From CAVRGQ01 sp963720785 (GTDB taxonomy: Bacteria > Actinomycetota > Acidimicrobiia > IMCC26256 > DASPTH01), in assembly GCA_963720785.1 (NCBI GenBank), contig CAVRGQ010000008.1:186001-250000 (forward strand): a stretch of DNA of 64,000 nucleotides. The letters run 5' to 3'. Positions 33,596 to 42,785 of the stretch are shown here, one piece after another. The notes beneath the pieces were generated by a model. The model had not been told where the DNA came from. It worked only from the letters and a program-made list of their open reading frames with translations, and searched no databases. Both the position numbers and the translations under genes were made by a program. How positions within the stretch are numbered: position 1 is the stretch's first letter; the number at the start of each line of letters is the position of its first letter.

Positions 33596-35032
33596 TTATC
33601 GGCCGGATTGTGGAGTGGTGTCCGCGACGTCGCGGCGCGTCACCGACCACGGGTGACGGCTCGCGAGGGGCACCCCGAGGCCGGTGATCACCGCGGCGAT
33701 CACGAGCGCGACGCGCAGGCCGGTGCCCGCGTCGGCGTGCTGGTCGATCGTGGCCGCGATCGACGTGGACACCGCGACGGCGAAGGCGAGGCCGAGCACC
33801 CGCAGCATGCTGAGCAGCGCCGAGGCCTCGCTGGCGTCGGCGGTGGGCACGTCGACCAGCGCCACCGACGTCGCGCCGGCGTACACGACACCGTTGCCGA
33901 GTCCCGCGATCGCGAGGCCTACCGCCACCACGCCGAGCGACGCGGTGACGCCCCAGATCGCCAGCGCGGTGATGCCGACCACCATCACCCCGGACCCGAT
34001 CCCCAGCACGGTGTGGCCGTGCCAGCGGTCGATCATCGGCCCCGACAGCAGTCCACCGAGTGCGAACGGCACGGAGAAGGCCAGGAAGATCATCCCGGTC
34101 TCCAACAGGGAGGTGCCCCGGATCACCTCGAGCGCGGTGGGCACCAGCACCATCACCACTCCGGAGCCCCAGTTCGAGAGGGTGGCCTCAGCGGTACCGA
34201 GCCGGAAGCTGCCGACGCGGGTGACCTTCGGCGTGACGAGCGGGTCGTCGGGGCGGCGCAGGAGGAACACGCCCAGCAGGAACCCGGCGCCCAGGGCGAT
34301 GGGCAGGATCGTGCCGGCCGACGCCCAACCTCCCGACGACGCGTGCTGGATCCCGCCGACGACGCCGGCGGTGCCGCACAACACCAGCACCAGGCGCAGC
34401 ACCGGGATGCGGCGCGTGGTGTCGGCGGGCAGCGGGGGCACGAGCACGGCCAACGCCACGAAACCGAACGCCAGCAGCACGACGTTCACACCGAAGAACC
34501 AGCGCCACGACCAGACGTCGGCGACGAGGCTGGCCACGAGCGGGCCCATCGCCCCGCCGATGCCGCCGAGCGCGCCCCAGATGCCGACCGCGACCGGCTG
34601 GCGGGGGCCTTGGAACAGCGCGTCGATGGCGGCGAGCGAGGTGGTGAAGCAGCACGCCGATGCGACCCCCTGCAACGCGCGCCCGGCCATCATCAGCGCG
34701 AAGGTGTCGGTGATCGCGCACAGGAACGACGCCACCGCGAACCCGATGACGCCACCGAGGAGCAGCGGCCGGGGCCCGACCTTGTCGGCGATGCGACCGA
34801 TGAGCAACAACGGAGCGGCGAAGGCGAGGCTCGCGACGGTGACGATCGCGCCCGCGGTGGCCGCGCTCACCCCGAGGTCGTGACCGATCTCCGGCAACAG
34901 CACGACCACGCCGTTCATGTCGACCGACAACACGAGCACCGGCATGCTCAACGCGGCGAGGCCGAGCCACCGCCGCGTGGGCGACGTGGGCGCCGGGCCC
35001 CTGGCCGAGCGCGCGGCCGGAGCCGAGGTCAC
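33596..35032 (-). CDS. MFS transporter, DHA2/EmrB-QacA type drug exporter
   Basis: A 478-residue, 14-helix major facilitator. Features: VLVLSVDMNGVVVLLPEIGHDLG in helix 1 (the D of motif D1), GRIADKVGPRPLLLGG (motif A), RALQGVASACC (motif B) and GALGGIGGAMGPLVASLVADVWSWRW (motif C, antiporter signature). It likely exports a toxic or signalling compound by proton antiport. GTG 35030-35032 overlaps the stop of the upstream unknown gene (GTGA), so the two are translationally coupled, which makes the unknown protein a candidate functional partner. Confidence 0.92.
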   Translation of the reverse strand: MTSAPAARSARGPAPTSPTRRWLGLAALSMPVLVLSVDMNGVVVLLPEIGHDLGVSAATAGAIVTVASLAFAAPLLLIGRIADKVGPRPLLLGGVIGFAVASFLCAITDTFALMMAGRALQGVASACCFTTSLAAIDALFQGPRQPVAVGIWGALGGIGGAMGPLVASLVADVWSWRWFFGVNVVLLAFGFVALAVLVPPLPADTTRRIPVLRLVLVLCGTAGVVGGIQHASSGGWASAGTILPIALGAGFLLGVFLLRRPDDPLVTPKVTRVGSFRLGTAEATLSNWGSGVVMVLVPTALEVIRGTSLLETGMIFLAFSVPFALGGLLSGPMIDRWHGHTVLGIGSGVMVVGITALAIWGVTASLGVVAVGLAIAGLGNGVVYAGATSVALVDVPTADASEASALLSMLRVLGLAFAVAVSTSIAATIDQHADAGTGLRVALVIAAVITGLGVPLASRHPWSVTRRDVADTTPQSGR

Positions 35033-36006
35033 GACAGCAGGCCGAGCGCGACCGCGGCGCGGTACTGGTCACGCGGCGACAACGCGCCGCGCAGCGCAGT
35101 GGCGGACAACCACGCCCCGAGTGTCTCGTCAAAGCGCAGGGGCGTGGGCGCACCCGGCGCACCCGGTGCTCGCCCGCGCTGCTCGACGCGGGCGAGCACC
35201 GCGTCGAGCAACGCCGGCGCATCGCTCGCAACCGGGTCGCCGCTGACGAACGGGATGCTCCAGAAGTCGGGCGTCTGCATCGACGCCGCGCCTCCGGGGA
35301 TGGTGCCCGGGCCGTCGGGGGCGACGAGCGATACGTCGGGACTGCCGGGATGCCGGGAGTTCAACAGCGTGATCGCGAGTGAGTGCTGGCGACGCGCGAG
35401 TTCGGTGCCGAGGTCGGCGACGAACGCATGGCGGGCGATGAGCTGCACGTGCACGAGCGCGCACAACGCGTGGAGCACGACCTCCTCGTACTGCCCCGCA
35501 CCGGGACCCGACCACAGGAGATCGTGCGTGAGTGACGGCGCGAGGAGCACCGGGTGCTCGGCGCGGTACCGGGCATTGACCAGCCGCACCGAGAGGTCGC
35601 CGTGCGCGGCGGGGCCGACGACGCGACCGGGCGACGCGGGCGCGCCCATCCGCAACGCGGTCACGGCCGTGCCCCACTCGAGAAAGGCGTCGAGCAGTGG
35701 CTCCCCCACGGTGCCGACCAGCGCCGCCAGCCCGGCACGGGGCAGCGGCGCGGGGACCCGGTCACGCAATGTGGCGTCGTCGTACCGGGCGGTGGCGTCG
35801 TCGCCCAACTGCGCGACGAGCGCGCGGGCGGCGGATTCGTCGGGATCGTCACCGAAGGCCGGGATCATGTGCGGGCCGTCGGGGTAGATCCCCGGCTCGC
35901 CGAAGAGGGTGTTCGACGAGAACCGGGCGGGCACGAGCGGCGGCGCGGGTGGCTGCGCGAGCGCGGCGAGGACGACTTCGTCGGGCACGTCGTGGGGGGC
36001 GGGCAC
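35029..36006 (-). CDS. Conserved-looking protein of unknown function coupled to an MFS exporter
   Basis: A 325-residue soluble protein, no signal or membrane helix. I do not recognise a family. Distinct segments are RFSSNTLFGEPGIYPDGPHM near the N terminus, HPVLLAPSLTHDLLWSGPGAG in the middle with several histidines (LIARHAFV), and LLNSRHPGSPDVSLVAPDGPG; a Gly-Ala-Pro linker precedes the last 40 residues. The start GTG at 36004-36006 lies 8 bases from TAGCCT (36014-36019, minus strand). The stop overlaps the MFS start, so it may modify or bind the exporter's substrate, or regulate export; this is inference from position only. Confidence 0.7.
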   Translation of the reverse strand: MPAPHDVPDEVVLAALAQPPAPPLVPARFSSNTLFGEPGIYPDGPHMIPAFGDDPDESAARALVAQLGDDATARYDDATLRDRVPAPLPRAGLAALVGTVGEPLLDAFLEWGTAVTALRMGAPASPGRVVGPAAHGDLSVRLVNARYRAEHPVLLAPSLTHDLLWSGPGAGQYEEVVLHALCALVHVQLIARHAFVADLGTELARRQHSLAITLLNSRHPGSPDVSLVAPDGPGTIPGGAASMQTPDFWSIPFVSGDPVASDAPALLDAVLARVEQRGRAPGAPGAPTPLRFDETLGAWLSATALRGALSPRDQYRAAVALGLLS

Positions 36007-36075
36007 GAGTGCGAGGCTACGGAACGCGCCGGGAGCGCGTCGGGACCCCTCCCGGATCCCGTACGATCGGCGCCC

Positions 36076-36531
36076 ATGACGGACGGAACCGAGGGACCCG
36101 TCGGCTGGCTGCGGGCCGTCGTGGTCGACGCCACCGACCCCGCCCGCCTCGCCGAGTTCTGGCAGGGCGTGCTCGGCGTCGGCGTGGTGGAGACCGCACC
36201 CGACTGGATCCAGCTCGAGCCCGACCGCGGCGGCGCGTTCCTGGCGTTCGAGCCGGCGCCGGCAGGTGAGGCCCCCACGGGGTTCCGCACCCGACCCGAC
36301 ATCGAGGTCGACGACATGGACGTCGCCAAGGCCCGCATCGAGGCGCTCGGCGGTCGGCTCGTCGAGGTGATCCACGCCCGTCCCGGCGAGTCGCACTACC
36401 GGATGGCCGACCCCGAGGGCAACGAATTCACCGTGGTGCTTCCGCTGCCGCCCGACGTCGCCCGGCGTGCATACGGCAGCACCGGACGCCCGGGCAGCTC
36501 GCAGGGCGGCGGGTCGGGCGCACCGGGGTGA
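36076..36531 (+). CDS. VOC family protein (glyoxalase/bleomycin-resistance fold)
   Basis: A 151-residue protein with one pair of VOC modules: LRAVVVDATDPARLAEFWQGVLG opening, and HYRMADPEGNEFTVVLPLP closing. This is the form common in actinobacteria (DUF1326-less, often called glyoxalase-like domain). Metal ligands are not obvious, so enzymatic activity is open. ATG 36076 follows TACGAT (36062-36067) by 9 bases. Its stop overlaps the start of the next gene (GTGA), which encodes a flippase-like membrane protein. Confidence 0.87.
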   Translation: MTDGTEGPVGWLRAVVVDATDPARLAEFWQGVLGVGVVETAPDWIQLEPDRGGAFLAFEPAPAGEAPTGFRTRPDIEVDDMDVAKARIEALGGRLVEVIHARPGESHYRMADPEGNEFTVVLPLPPDVARRAYGSTGRPGSSQGGGSGAPG

Positions 36532-37595
36532 TCCCGCAGGAACCGATCGGCCGCGTCCACCACGCGTTCCCGTCGCGGCGGGCCGTCGTGATGCGGGTGC
36601 TGCTGCTGCTCGTCACGCTCGTCGCGTTCTACCTGGTGCTGCCGGGGCTGATCGAGCTGTTCGGCGACCTCCCGCGCCTGCGCACGGTATTTCCCGCGTG
36701 GTTCGTGCCGATCTTCCTGCTCGAGGCCGCCGCGTTCGTCTGCATCTGGGAGCTGATGCGCATCGCCCTCGACACCGACGGCTGGTTCGACGTGGCGTGC
36801 GCGCAGCTCGCGGGGAACGCGCTGAGCCGCGCACTCCCGGGTGGTGCCGCCACCGGTGGCACCACGCAGTACCAGATGCTCGCACGCGCGGGGTACGACC
36901 GCGCGACGTCGTCGACTGCGATCACCGCGCTCGGCCTACTGTCGACGGCCACGCTGTTCGCGCTGCCGGTCCTCGCGTTGCCATCGATCCTCTTCGGCGT
37001 GGCGATCGACTCGCAGCTGTTGAGCGGAGCGATCTTCGGCGGGGTCGTGGGCATCTTCCTCCTGACCGGCGCGTCGATCCTGCTGATCTCCGACCGGGTC
37101 GTGGGCGCAGTCGGGCGCATCCTCGACTGGATCCTCGAGCGCCTGCTGCGGCGCGCGCCGCTCGACCCGCCGCTCGCCCGCAGCCTGGTCGAGTCACGCG
37201 ACTACGTACGCCATGCTCTGAAGGACTCGTGGAAGCGCGCCGTCCCCGCCGCGCTGGGCAACCAGCTGTTCGACTTCCTCGCGCTCTACGTGAGCCTGCT
37301 CGCCGTCGGGTCGCACGTCGACCCGGTGCTGGTGCTGCTCGCGTACGTCGCCGGTAGCGCGCTGGCGATGATCCCGATCACGCCCGGCGGCCTCGGCTTC
37401 GTGGAAGCCGGCCTCACCGGTGTGCTCACCCTTGCGGGCGTGAAGCCCGATCACGCGGTGCTCGCGACGCTGCTGTACCGCCTGTTCCAGTACTGGCTCC
37501 CGTTGCCCGCCGGGCTGATCGCGTCGATCCTGTTCCGGCGCCGGCACCACGACGACGCACTGCACAAGTCACCCGGTCCAGAAGTCGCGGAGTGA
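36528..37595 (+). CDS. YbhN/UPF0104-type membrane protein (lysylphosphatidylglycerol synthase transmembrane region)
   Basis: A 355-residue integral membrane protein with about eight helices. The family marker is ITPGGLGFVEAGLTGVL near the C terminus, with ALPGGAATGGTTQYQML in the middle, as in the flippase-like domain of MprF and in AglD/YbhN proteins. Probable role is lipid translocation or modification in the membrane. GTG 36528 overlaps the preceding VOC stop. The last 27 bases overlap the convergent patatin gene. Confidence 0.88.
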   Translation: MIPQEPIGRVHHAFPSRRAVVMRVLLLLVTLVAFYLVLPGLIELFGDLPRLRTVFPAWFVPIFLLEAAAFVCIWELMRIALDTDGWFDVACAQLAGNALSRALPGGAATGGTTQYQMLARAGYDRATSSTAITALGLLSTATLFALPVLALPSILFGVAIDSQLLSGAIFGGVVGIFLLTGASILLISDRVVGAVGRILDWILERLLRRAPLDPPLARSLVESRDYVRHALKDSWKRAVPAALGNQLFDFLALYVSLLAVGSHVDPVLVLLAYVAGSALAMIPITPGGLGFVEAGLTGVLTLAGVKPDHAVLATLLYRLFQYWLPLPAGLIASILFRRRHHDDALHKSPGPEVAE

Positions 37596-38531
37596 CGCGG
37601 CGTCGGCCGCGCCCTGCTCCCGCCCCATCGTCAGCGCCGCAGGCACCTGCGTCGGGTCCATGAGCGTCTCGAGGTCGGAGATGCCGCTGCCGCGCAGCTC
37701 CACCTCGCTGCCCGCGGCCCGCAGTCCCGCCGTCTCGATCGCGGCGGCGCCGGGCGTGATCGTCATGCGCGCCTCCGGGACGTCGTTCACCAGCGGGAGC
37801 AGCAGCACGCGTGATGCGCCCGCGGCGAGGTCACCGTGAATGCCGGTGCCCGACACGCCACCATCCATCACCCGACGGTCGCGGAGCGGTTGCGGCGCGA
37901 ACAGGCCGGGCACCGACGAGCTCCCGGCCACCGCGCGCAGCAGCGGGACCCCCGAGCTCTGGTCGGACACCAACCGCTCGCCCGTGTAGGCGTCGACCCC
38001 GCTCACGAGCATGCGCGTCGACGGCCACGTGCGTCGTTGCGTGAGTGCGAGCACACCGGCGGGCAGCAGGTTCACGGGCGGGGTGCGCGCTGCGAGCGCG
38101 GCGGCGCCGATCGCCTTGATGGTCGCGGGCTCGGCGTCGGTCGCACCGGTGAAGAGGTCGAGCGCGCGCTGCTGCGAGTCGTGGAGGCCCGACGAGGGTG
38201 CGAGCTTGTGGATCAGTGCGGGCCGGTCGGCGGCGAAGCCGATCATCTTCTCGAACCGGTCGAGGTGCCCACCGGCGACGACCGAGGCGAGCAGCGAACC
38301 CGCCGAGGTACCGACGACCAGGTCGGCCTGTTGCACGTCGACGCCGCGCCGGGCCAGCTCCGCGAGATAGGCGGTGAGCCAGGCGACGAACACCACGCCC
38401 CCACCGCCGAGCACCACGGCCCGCCGGTGACCGGCGCCGTACGCCGCAGTGAAGTCGATCGGACGGGCGAGGCCGTCACCCGACGGGGGCGACGACGAGG
38501 GCCACGACGAGGACGAGGGAGCAGCAGGCAC
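37569..38531 (-). CDS. Patatin-like phospholipase
   Basis: A 320-residue patatin-family acyl hydrolase. The oxyanion region LGGGGVVFVAWLTAYL, nucleophile elbow GTSAGS and the catalytic aspartate in VMDGGVSGTG form the Ser-Asp dyad. The first 20 residues (Ser/Pro rich) lie before the fold, so a later start is possible. It would hydrolyse phospholipid or lipid esters. Neighbours are the convergent YbhN-like gene and a divergent P450; a lipid-processing context is possible but not demonstrated. Confidence 0.9.
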   Translation of the reverse strand: MPAAPSSSSWPSSSPPSGDGLARPIDFTAAYGAGHRRAVVLGGGGVVFVAWLTAYLAELARRGVDVQQADLVVGTSAGSLLASVVAGGHLDRFEKMIGFAADRPALIHKLAPSSGLHDSQQRALDLFTGATDAEPATIKAIGAAALAARTPPVNLLPAGVLALTQRRTWPSTRMLVSGVDAYTGERLVSDQSSGVPLLRAVAGSSSVPGLFAPQPLRDRRVMDGGVSGTGIHGDLAAGASRVLLLPLVNDVPEARMTITPGAAAIETAGLRAAGSEVELRGSGISDLETLMDPTQVPAALTMGREQGAADAASLRDFWTG

Positions 38532-38565
38532 TGCACGAAGCTAGCGGTCGTCGTACGATCGGGTG

Positions 38566-39750
38566 ATGGCGACCGAGCTCGGCTTCGACCCGCTCCAGAC
38601 CCCACCCGACGACCCGCGGGTGGTGCACCTGCGCGACGACGGCATCGTCGGTCGCAACGAAGCGGGCGTGTGGTTCCTGTCGCGCCACGACGACGTGCTC
38701 GCGGCGGCGAAGGACCTCGACACCTACAACGCGAGCTTCCGCGAGCCCGGCGTGGTGGTGCCCGACGACGAGCAGTTCGTCAACGAGATCCCCGAGCCGC
38801 GCCACGGCCAGGTGCGGCGCATCATCAACGGCGCCATCGCCACGCACCGCCTGCGCGGCGTCGACGACTTCTGCGAGAGGCTCTGCACCGACCTGCTCGA
38901 CGCGGTGCTGGCCCGCACCGGACCCGTCGACCTCGTGCAGGACTACATCGTGCCGATCCCCACGAGCGTGATCGCCAACCTGCTCGGCGCACCCCGCGCG
39001 GACTTCCCCCTGTGGGCCGAGTGGTCCGACGAGGTGGTGCAGGGCACCTACCCCACGCAGTACCGCAACGAGCGTGGTGAGGGCCTCGCCGGCGCGCACC
39101 CCGAGTTCACGGCCTACGTCGACCACCAGATCGCGTTGCGGCGGGCGGAGCCCCGCGACGACTTCATCACCGTCTTGCTGGAGAGCGAGGTCGACGGGCG
39201 CCGGCTCACCGACGTCGAGGCCCGCACCCAGCTCGTGTTCCTGCTCGTGTCGGGCAACGAGACGACGCGCCACCTCATCGGCAACCTCATGTGGCGCCTC
39301 GCCACCACCCACGGCCTGCTCGACCAGCTGCACGAGGAGCGCGACCTCGTCGACGCCGCGATCGAGGAGACGTTGCGCCTCGACCCGCCGGTCCAGTTCC
39401 TCATGCGCAACTGCACCGCGCCGGCCGACGTGCGCGGCGCGTCGTTGTGCCCGGCCGACAAGGTCGCGTTCGGGATCGCGTCGGCCAACCGCGACGCGAC
39501 GGTGTTCGACGCGCCCGACGAGTTCCGCCTCGACCGGCCCGATCCGCGTGGCCACCTCGGCTTCGGCGGCGGCCCCCACGTGTGCCCCGGCTCCGCGGTC
39601 GCCCGGCTCGAGGCGCGGGTCGCCGTGCACTCGTTCCTCGACCGCGTCGCTGCGGTGCGCCCCGTCCCCGGCACGCAGTTCGAGAACGTGCCCGTGTTCT
39701 GGGCGCACGGGCCCCGCGAGCTGCTGGTGGAGCTCACGCCCCGGCTCTGA
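38566..39750 (+). CDS. Cytochrome P450 (bacterial class I)
   Basis: A 394-residue soluble P450. The I-helix oxygen-activation segment is LVSGNETTRH, the K-helix ExxR is EETLR and the heme loop is FGGGPHVCPGS with the thiolate cysteine. It hydroxylates an unknown, probably lipophilic or terpenoid substrate and needs ferredoxin partners that are not encoded here. ATG 38566 has TACGAT (38554-38559) 7 bases upstream; an in-frame GTG three bases earlier is also possible. A second P450 lies downstream beyond a malonyl-CoA decarboxylase gene. Confidence 0.94.
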   Translation: MATELGFDPLQTPPDDPRVVHLRDDGIVGRNEAGVWFLSRHDDVLAAAKDLDTYNASFREPGVVVPDDEQFVNEIPEPRHGQVRRIINGAIATHRLRGVDDFCERLCTDLLDAVLARTGPVDLVQDYIVPIPTSVIANLLGAPRADFPLWAEWSDEVVQGTYPTQYRNERGEGLAGAHPEFTAYVDHQIALRRAEPRDDFITVLLESEVDGRRLTDVEARTQLVFLLVSGNETTRHLIGNLMWRLATTHGLLDQLHEERDLVDAAIEETLRLDPPVQFLMRNCTAPADVRGASLCPADKVAFGIASANRDATVFDAPDEFRLDRPDPRGHLGFGGGPHVCPGSAVARLEARVAVHSFLDRVAAVRPVPGTQFENVPVFWAHGPRELLVELTPRL

Positions 39751-39820
39751 CCCGGTTCCAGGCCCGAATCCGGCCGGGATCTGACCCGTCGCCCGGCGCG
39801 CCAGGGGGCAGACTGGCGGG

Positions 39821-41204
39821 GTGACCGAGGTCGCTCCTTCCCGTCGCCGGCGTTTCGATCGGCTCCGTCGCTCGCTGCGGCGGTCCAAGGACCTCGTCGA
39901 CTCGCCGTCGCTCAGCGACGCCGATGCCGAGCGCGTCCTGCAGGCGGTCGACGCGTTGCTCACCGAGCTCGACACCACCACGCAGCGCGCCGCGGCCGAG
40001 CGCATCGTCGACGCCTACCTCGCGCTCGACGACCACGGCCGCGCCCGATTCATGGAGACCATCGCCACCCACTTCGGCACCGACCCGCACGCGGTCGACG
40101 CGGCCGCGTCCACGCTGCCGCGCCGCGACGACCTCCGACGAGCGCATCGCCGCGGAACGCGCGCTGCGCCGCGCGGTCACCCCGCGCTACGCGGAGCTGC
40201 TCCACGTGCTCACGGGCATGCCCCGCGGCGTGTCGAACCTGGTCGGCCTGCGCGCCGACCTCCTCGCGATCGACGCGCCGAACCCGGTGCTCGGCCTCTT
40301 CGGCGACGAGCTCGCCGGCCACCTGAGCACGCTGTTCGACGTCGGGCTGTTGGAGCTCCGCCAGATCACCTGGGACTCCCCCGCGTCGGTGCTCGAACGG
40401 CTCATGGCCACCGAACGGGTGCACGAGATCTCCGGCTGGGACGACGTGCAGCACCGCCTCACCGGCGACCAGCGCGCCTACGGCTTCTTCCACCCCGCGC
40501 TGCCCAACGAGCCGATCGCGTTCGTGGAGGTCGCGCTGAACCACGGCCTCGCCGACGACCTCGTGCACCTGTTGGAGCGCGAAGACCCCGTCGAGCGTCC
40601 CGACACCGCGATCTTCTACGCGATCACCTCTGCGCAGCCGGGGCTCGCGGGCATCCATCTCGGCAACGAGCTCATCAAGCAGGTGGTCGACGCGCTGCGC
40701 CGCGCCGACGACCGCCTCGAGCGCTTCGCCACGCTCTCCCCCTTGCCCCGCTTCCGTGAGTGGCTCGTGCAGCAGGTGCGCGACGACGAGCTCACGCCGT
40801 TCGAGGCCGCCGCCTTCGGCGACGACGCGCGCGCCATGGTCGAACTCCAGGACCGCACCTGGCTCGACGACCCTGCCGTTGCGGAGCGGGTCAAGCCCGG
40901 CGTCCTCTCGGCCGCGGCGCGCTACCTGGCGACCACGGAGCCCGCCCCGGGGTCGGCCACCGGCGCACCGCGCGTGTTCGACCCGGTCGAGAACTTCCAC
41001 CTGGCGAACGGGGCGTCGGTGGAACAGCTCAACTGGATGGCGAACCCCGCGTCGTACGGCGTCGAGCAGTCGCTCGGCCTGATGGTGAACTACCTCTACG
41101 ACCGCGGGCCGATCGCCGCCAACGCACGCGCCTATCTCACCGACGGCACCATCCGCGTGTCCGGCGGCGTCAAGGGACTGGTGAAGACGCTCAAGCAGCA
41201 CTGA
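39821..41204 (+). CDS. Malonyl-CoA decarboxylase (frameshifted)
   Basis: From GTG 39821 the N terminus (RRFDRLRRSLRRSKDLVDSP) is read to about 40130, where a one-base shift separates it from ERIAAERALRRAVTPRYAEL. The rest carries the conserved decarboxylase segments TLSPLPRFREWL, GIHLGNELIKQV and DPVENFHLANGASVEQLNW, with the HLxNGA active-site region. Repaired length is about 460 residues, normal for the family. It would convert malonyl-CoA to acetyl-CoA, lowering fatty-acid synthesis precursors or clearing malonate. It stands between two P450 genes with a 14-base gap to the second, so an operon is likely. Confidence 0.88.
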
Positions 41205-41218
41205 CCGGGGGGACAGCA

Positions 41219-42409
41219 GTGACGCAGCCCGACGACCTCGTGTACGACCCGTTCGACGAGTCCACCAACGACGACCCGTATCCCGTGTACGCGCGGATGC
41301 GCGAGGAGGCACCGCTCTACCACAACGAGAAGCACGCGTTCTATGCACTGACGCGCTACGAGGACGTGCTCGCCGGGCTCCTCGTGCCCGACGCCTACCG
41401 CTCGGGTCACGGCACCATGTTCGAGCTGCTCGACGCACCGCAGGAGATGGTGCCGAACTGGCTGCTGTTCAAGGATCCACCCGACCACACCCGCTTGCGC
41501 GCCCTCGTGAGTCGCGCCTTCACCCCGCGCCGGGTCGCGGAGCTCGAGCCGAGGGTGCGTGATCTCGCGGCCGGGATCCTCGAGCAGTACGAGCCGGGTG
41601 ACACCTTCGACTTCGTGTCCGACTACGGCCGCCAGGTCCCGATGCGGGTGATCGGCTCACTCATCGGCGTGCCGCCGGAGGACCTCCACCAGGTCGAGTC
41701 GCTCTTCTCGGAGTTCGCGAAGATGCAGGCCGACGACCAGGGCTTCGACTTCTCCAAGCTGCTCGCCATCACCGACTACTTCCGCTCGATGGCCGACGAC
41801 CGTCGCGCCCATCCCCGCGACGACATGATGACCGACCTCGTACAGGCCGAGATCCCCGACGAGCACGGTGCTCGCCACCAGCTCACGCCCGAGGAGATCG
41901 GCGAGTTCGTCGTGCTGCTCGACGGTGCGGGTACCGACACGGTGTCGCTGCTCCTCGGCAACGCGGCGCGACTGCTCGCCGAGCACCCCGACCAACGCGC
42001 GCTGCTCGCCGCGGACCCGTCCCGCCTGCCCGGCGCGGTCGAGGAAGTCGTGCGCTACGACCCGCCGTCGCCGGTGCAGGGACGCCTGACCGCCCGGGCC
42101 ACCGAGTGGTACGGCGAGACCGTGCCCGCCGACGCCAAGCTGCTGCTGCTCAACGGCGCGTCGAGTCGCGATCCCCGCGAGTACGACGACCCCGACCGCT
42201 TCGACGTGACCCGGCCGATCGAACGCCACCTCTCGTTCGGCTTCGGGATCCACTACTGCCTCGGGGCGGCGCTCGCGCGGCTCGAGGCGCGGGTCGCGCT
42301 CGAGGCGATGCTCGCCCGCTTCCCCGAGTGGGAGGCGCACCCCGAGCAGGCCGAGCGCTTCCGCACGACCTCGGTGCGCGGCTACCGCCACTTCCCCGTG
42401 ACGGTCTGA
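41219..42409 (+). CDS. Cytochrome P450 (bacterial class I)
   Basis: A 396-residue P450 with I-helix LLDGAGTDTVSLLLG, K-helix EEVVRY (ExxR), and heme loop FGFGIHYCLGAALARLE with the cysteine. GTG 41219 is preceded by GGGGGGACA, a good ribosome-binding site, 14 bases after the decarboxylase stop. The I-helix lacks the usual alcohol/acid pair in the same form as the first P450 (GAGTDT rather than SGNETT), so the two are not recent duplicates. Substrate unknown. Confidence 0.93.
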   Translation: MTQPDDLVYDPFDESTNDDPYPVYARMREEAPLYHNEKHAFYALTRYEDVLAGLLVPDAYRSGHGTMFELLDAPQEMVPNWLLFKDPPDHTRLRALVSRAFTPRRVAELEPRVRDLAAGILEQYEPGDTFDFVSDYGRQVPMRVIGSLIGVPPEDLHQVESLFSEFAKMQADDQGFDFSKLLAITDYFRSMADDRRAHPRDDMMTDLVQAEIPDEHGARHQLTPEEIGEFVVLLDGAGTDTVSLLLGNAARLLAEHPDQRALLAADPSRLPGAVEEVVRYDPPSPVQGRLTARATEWYGETVPADAKLLLLNGASSRDPREYDDPDRFDVTRPIERHLSFGFGIHYCLGAALARLEARVALEAMLARFPEWEAHPEQAERFRTTSVRGYRHFPVTV

Positions 42410-42463
42410 GGGCCTCCGCGGGGTACCGATGAGTTCCGCGCCGGAACGGAGTCGAAGCTGACA

Positions 42464-42733
42464 ATGGCCATGCTGCACTTCACCCGCGCGCTCCAGCGCC
42501 ATGTCGCCGCGCCGAGCGAGGCCGTCGACGGATCGACGGTGCGCGCCGCGCTCGACGCGTACTTCGGGCGCCATCCCGAGGTGCGCGGGTACGTGGTCGA
42601 CGAACGCGGGGTCGTCCGTCGGCACGTCACGGTGTTCGTCGACGGTGAGCCGATCGCGGACCGCGACGCGCAGTCGGACCCCGTGGGCGCGGACGCCGAG
42701 ATCCACGTGATGCAGGCATTGTCGGGCGGCTGA
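42464..42733 (+). CDS. MoaD/ThiS-like ubiquitin-fold protein
   Basis: An 89-residue protein whose C terminus ends ALSGG, i.e. the free di-glycine needed for adenylation and thiocarboxylation in sulfur-carrier proteins. The core (VRAALDAYFGRHPEVRGYVVD and RHVTVFVDGEPIADRD) matches the beta-grasp fold. It lies 52 bases before the BNR-repeat protein gene, with which it is found paired in other genomes as I recall; no E1-like adenylyltransferase is nearby. A 6-bp inverted repeat GTTCCG-CGC-CGGAAC (42433-42447) precedes it. Confidence 0.82.
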   Translation: MAMLHFTRALQRHVAAPSEAVDGSTVRAALDAYFGRHPEVRGYVVDERGVVRRHVTVFVDGEPIADRDAQSDPVGADAEIHVMQALSGG

Positions 42734-42785
42734 TCGTCGCGCCGGTGAACGACGTACAGGACGACTTCCAGGAGGACTGCGGGAC

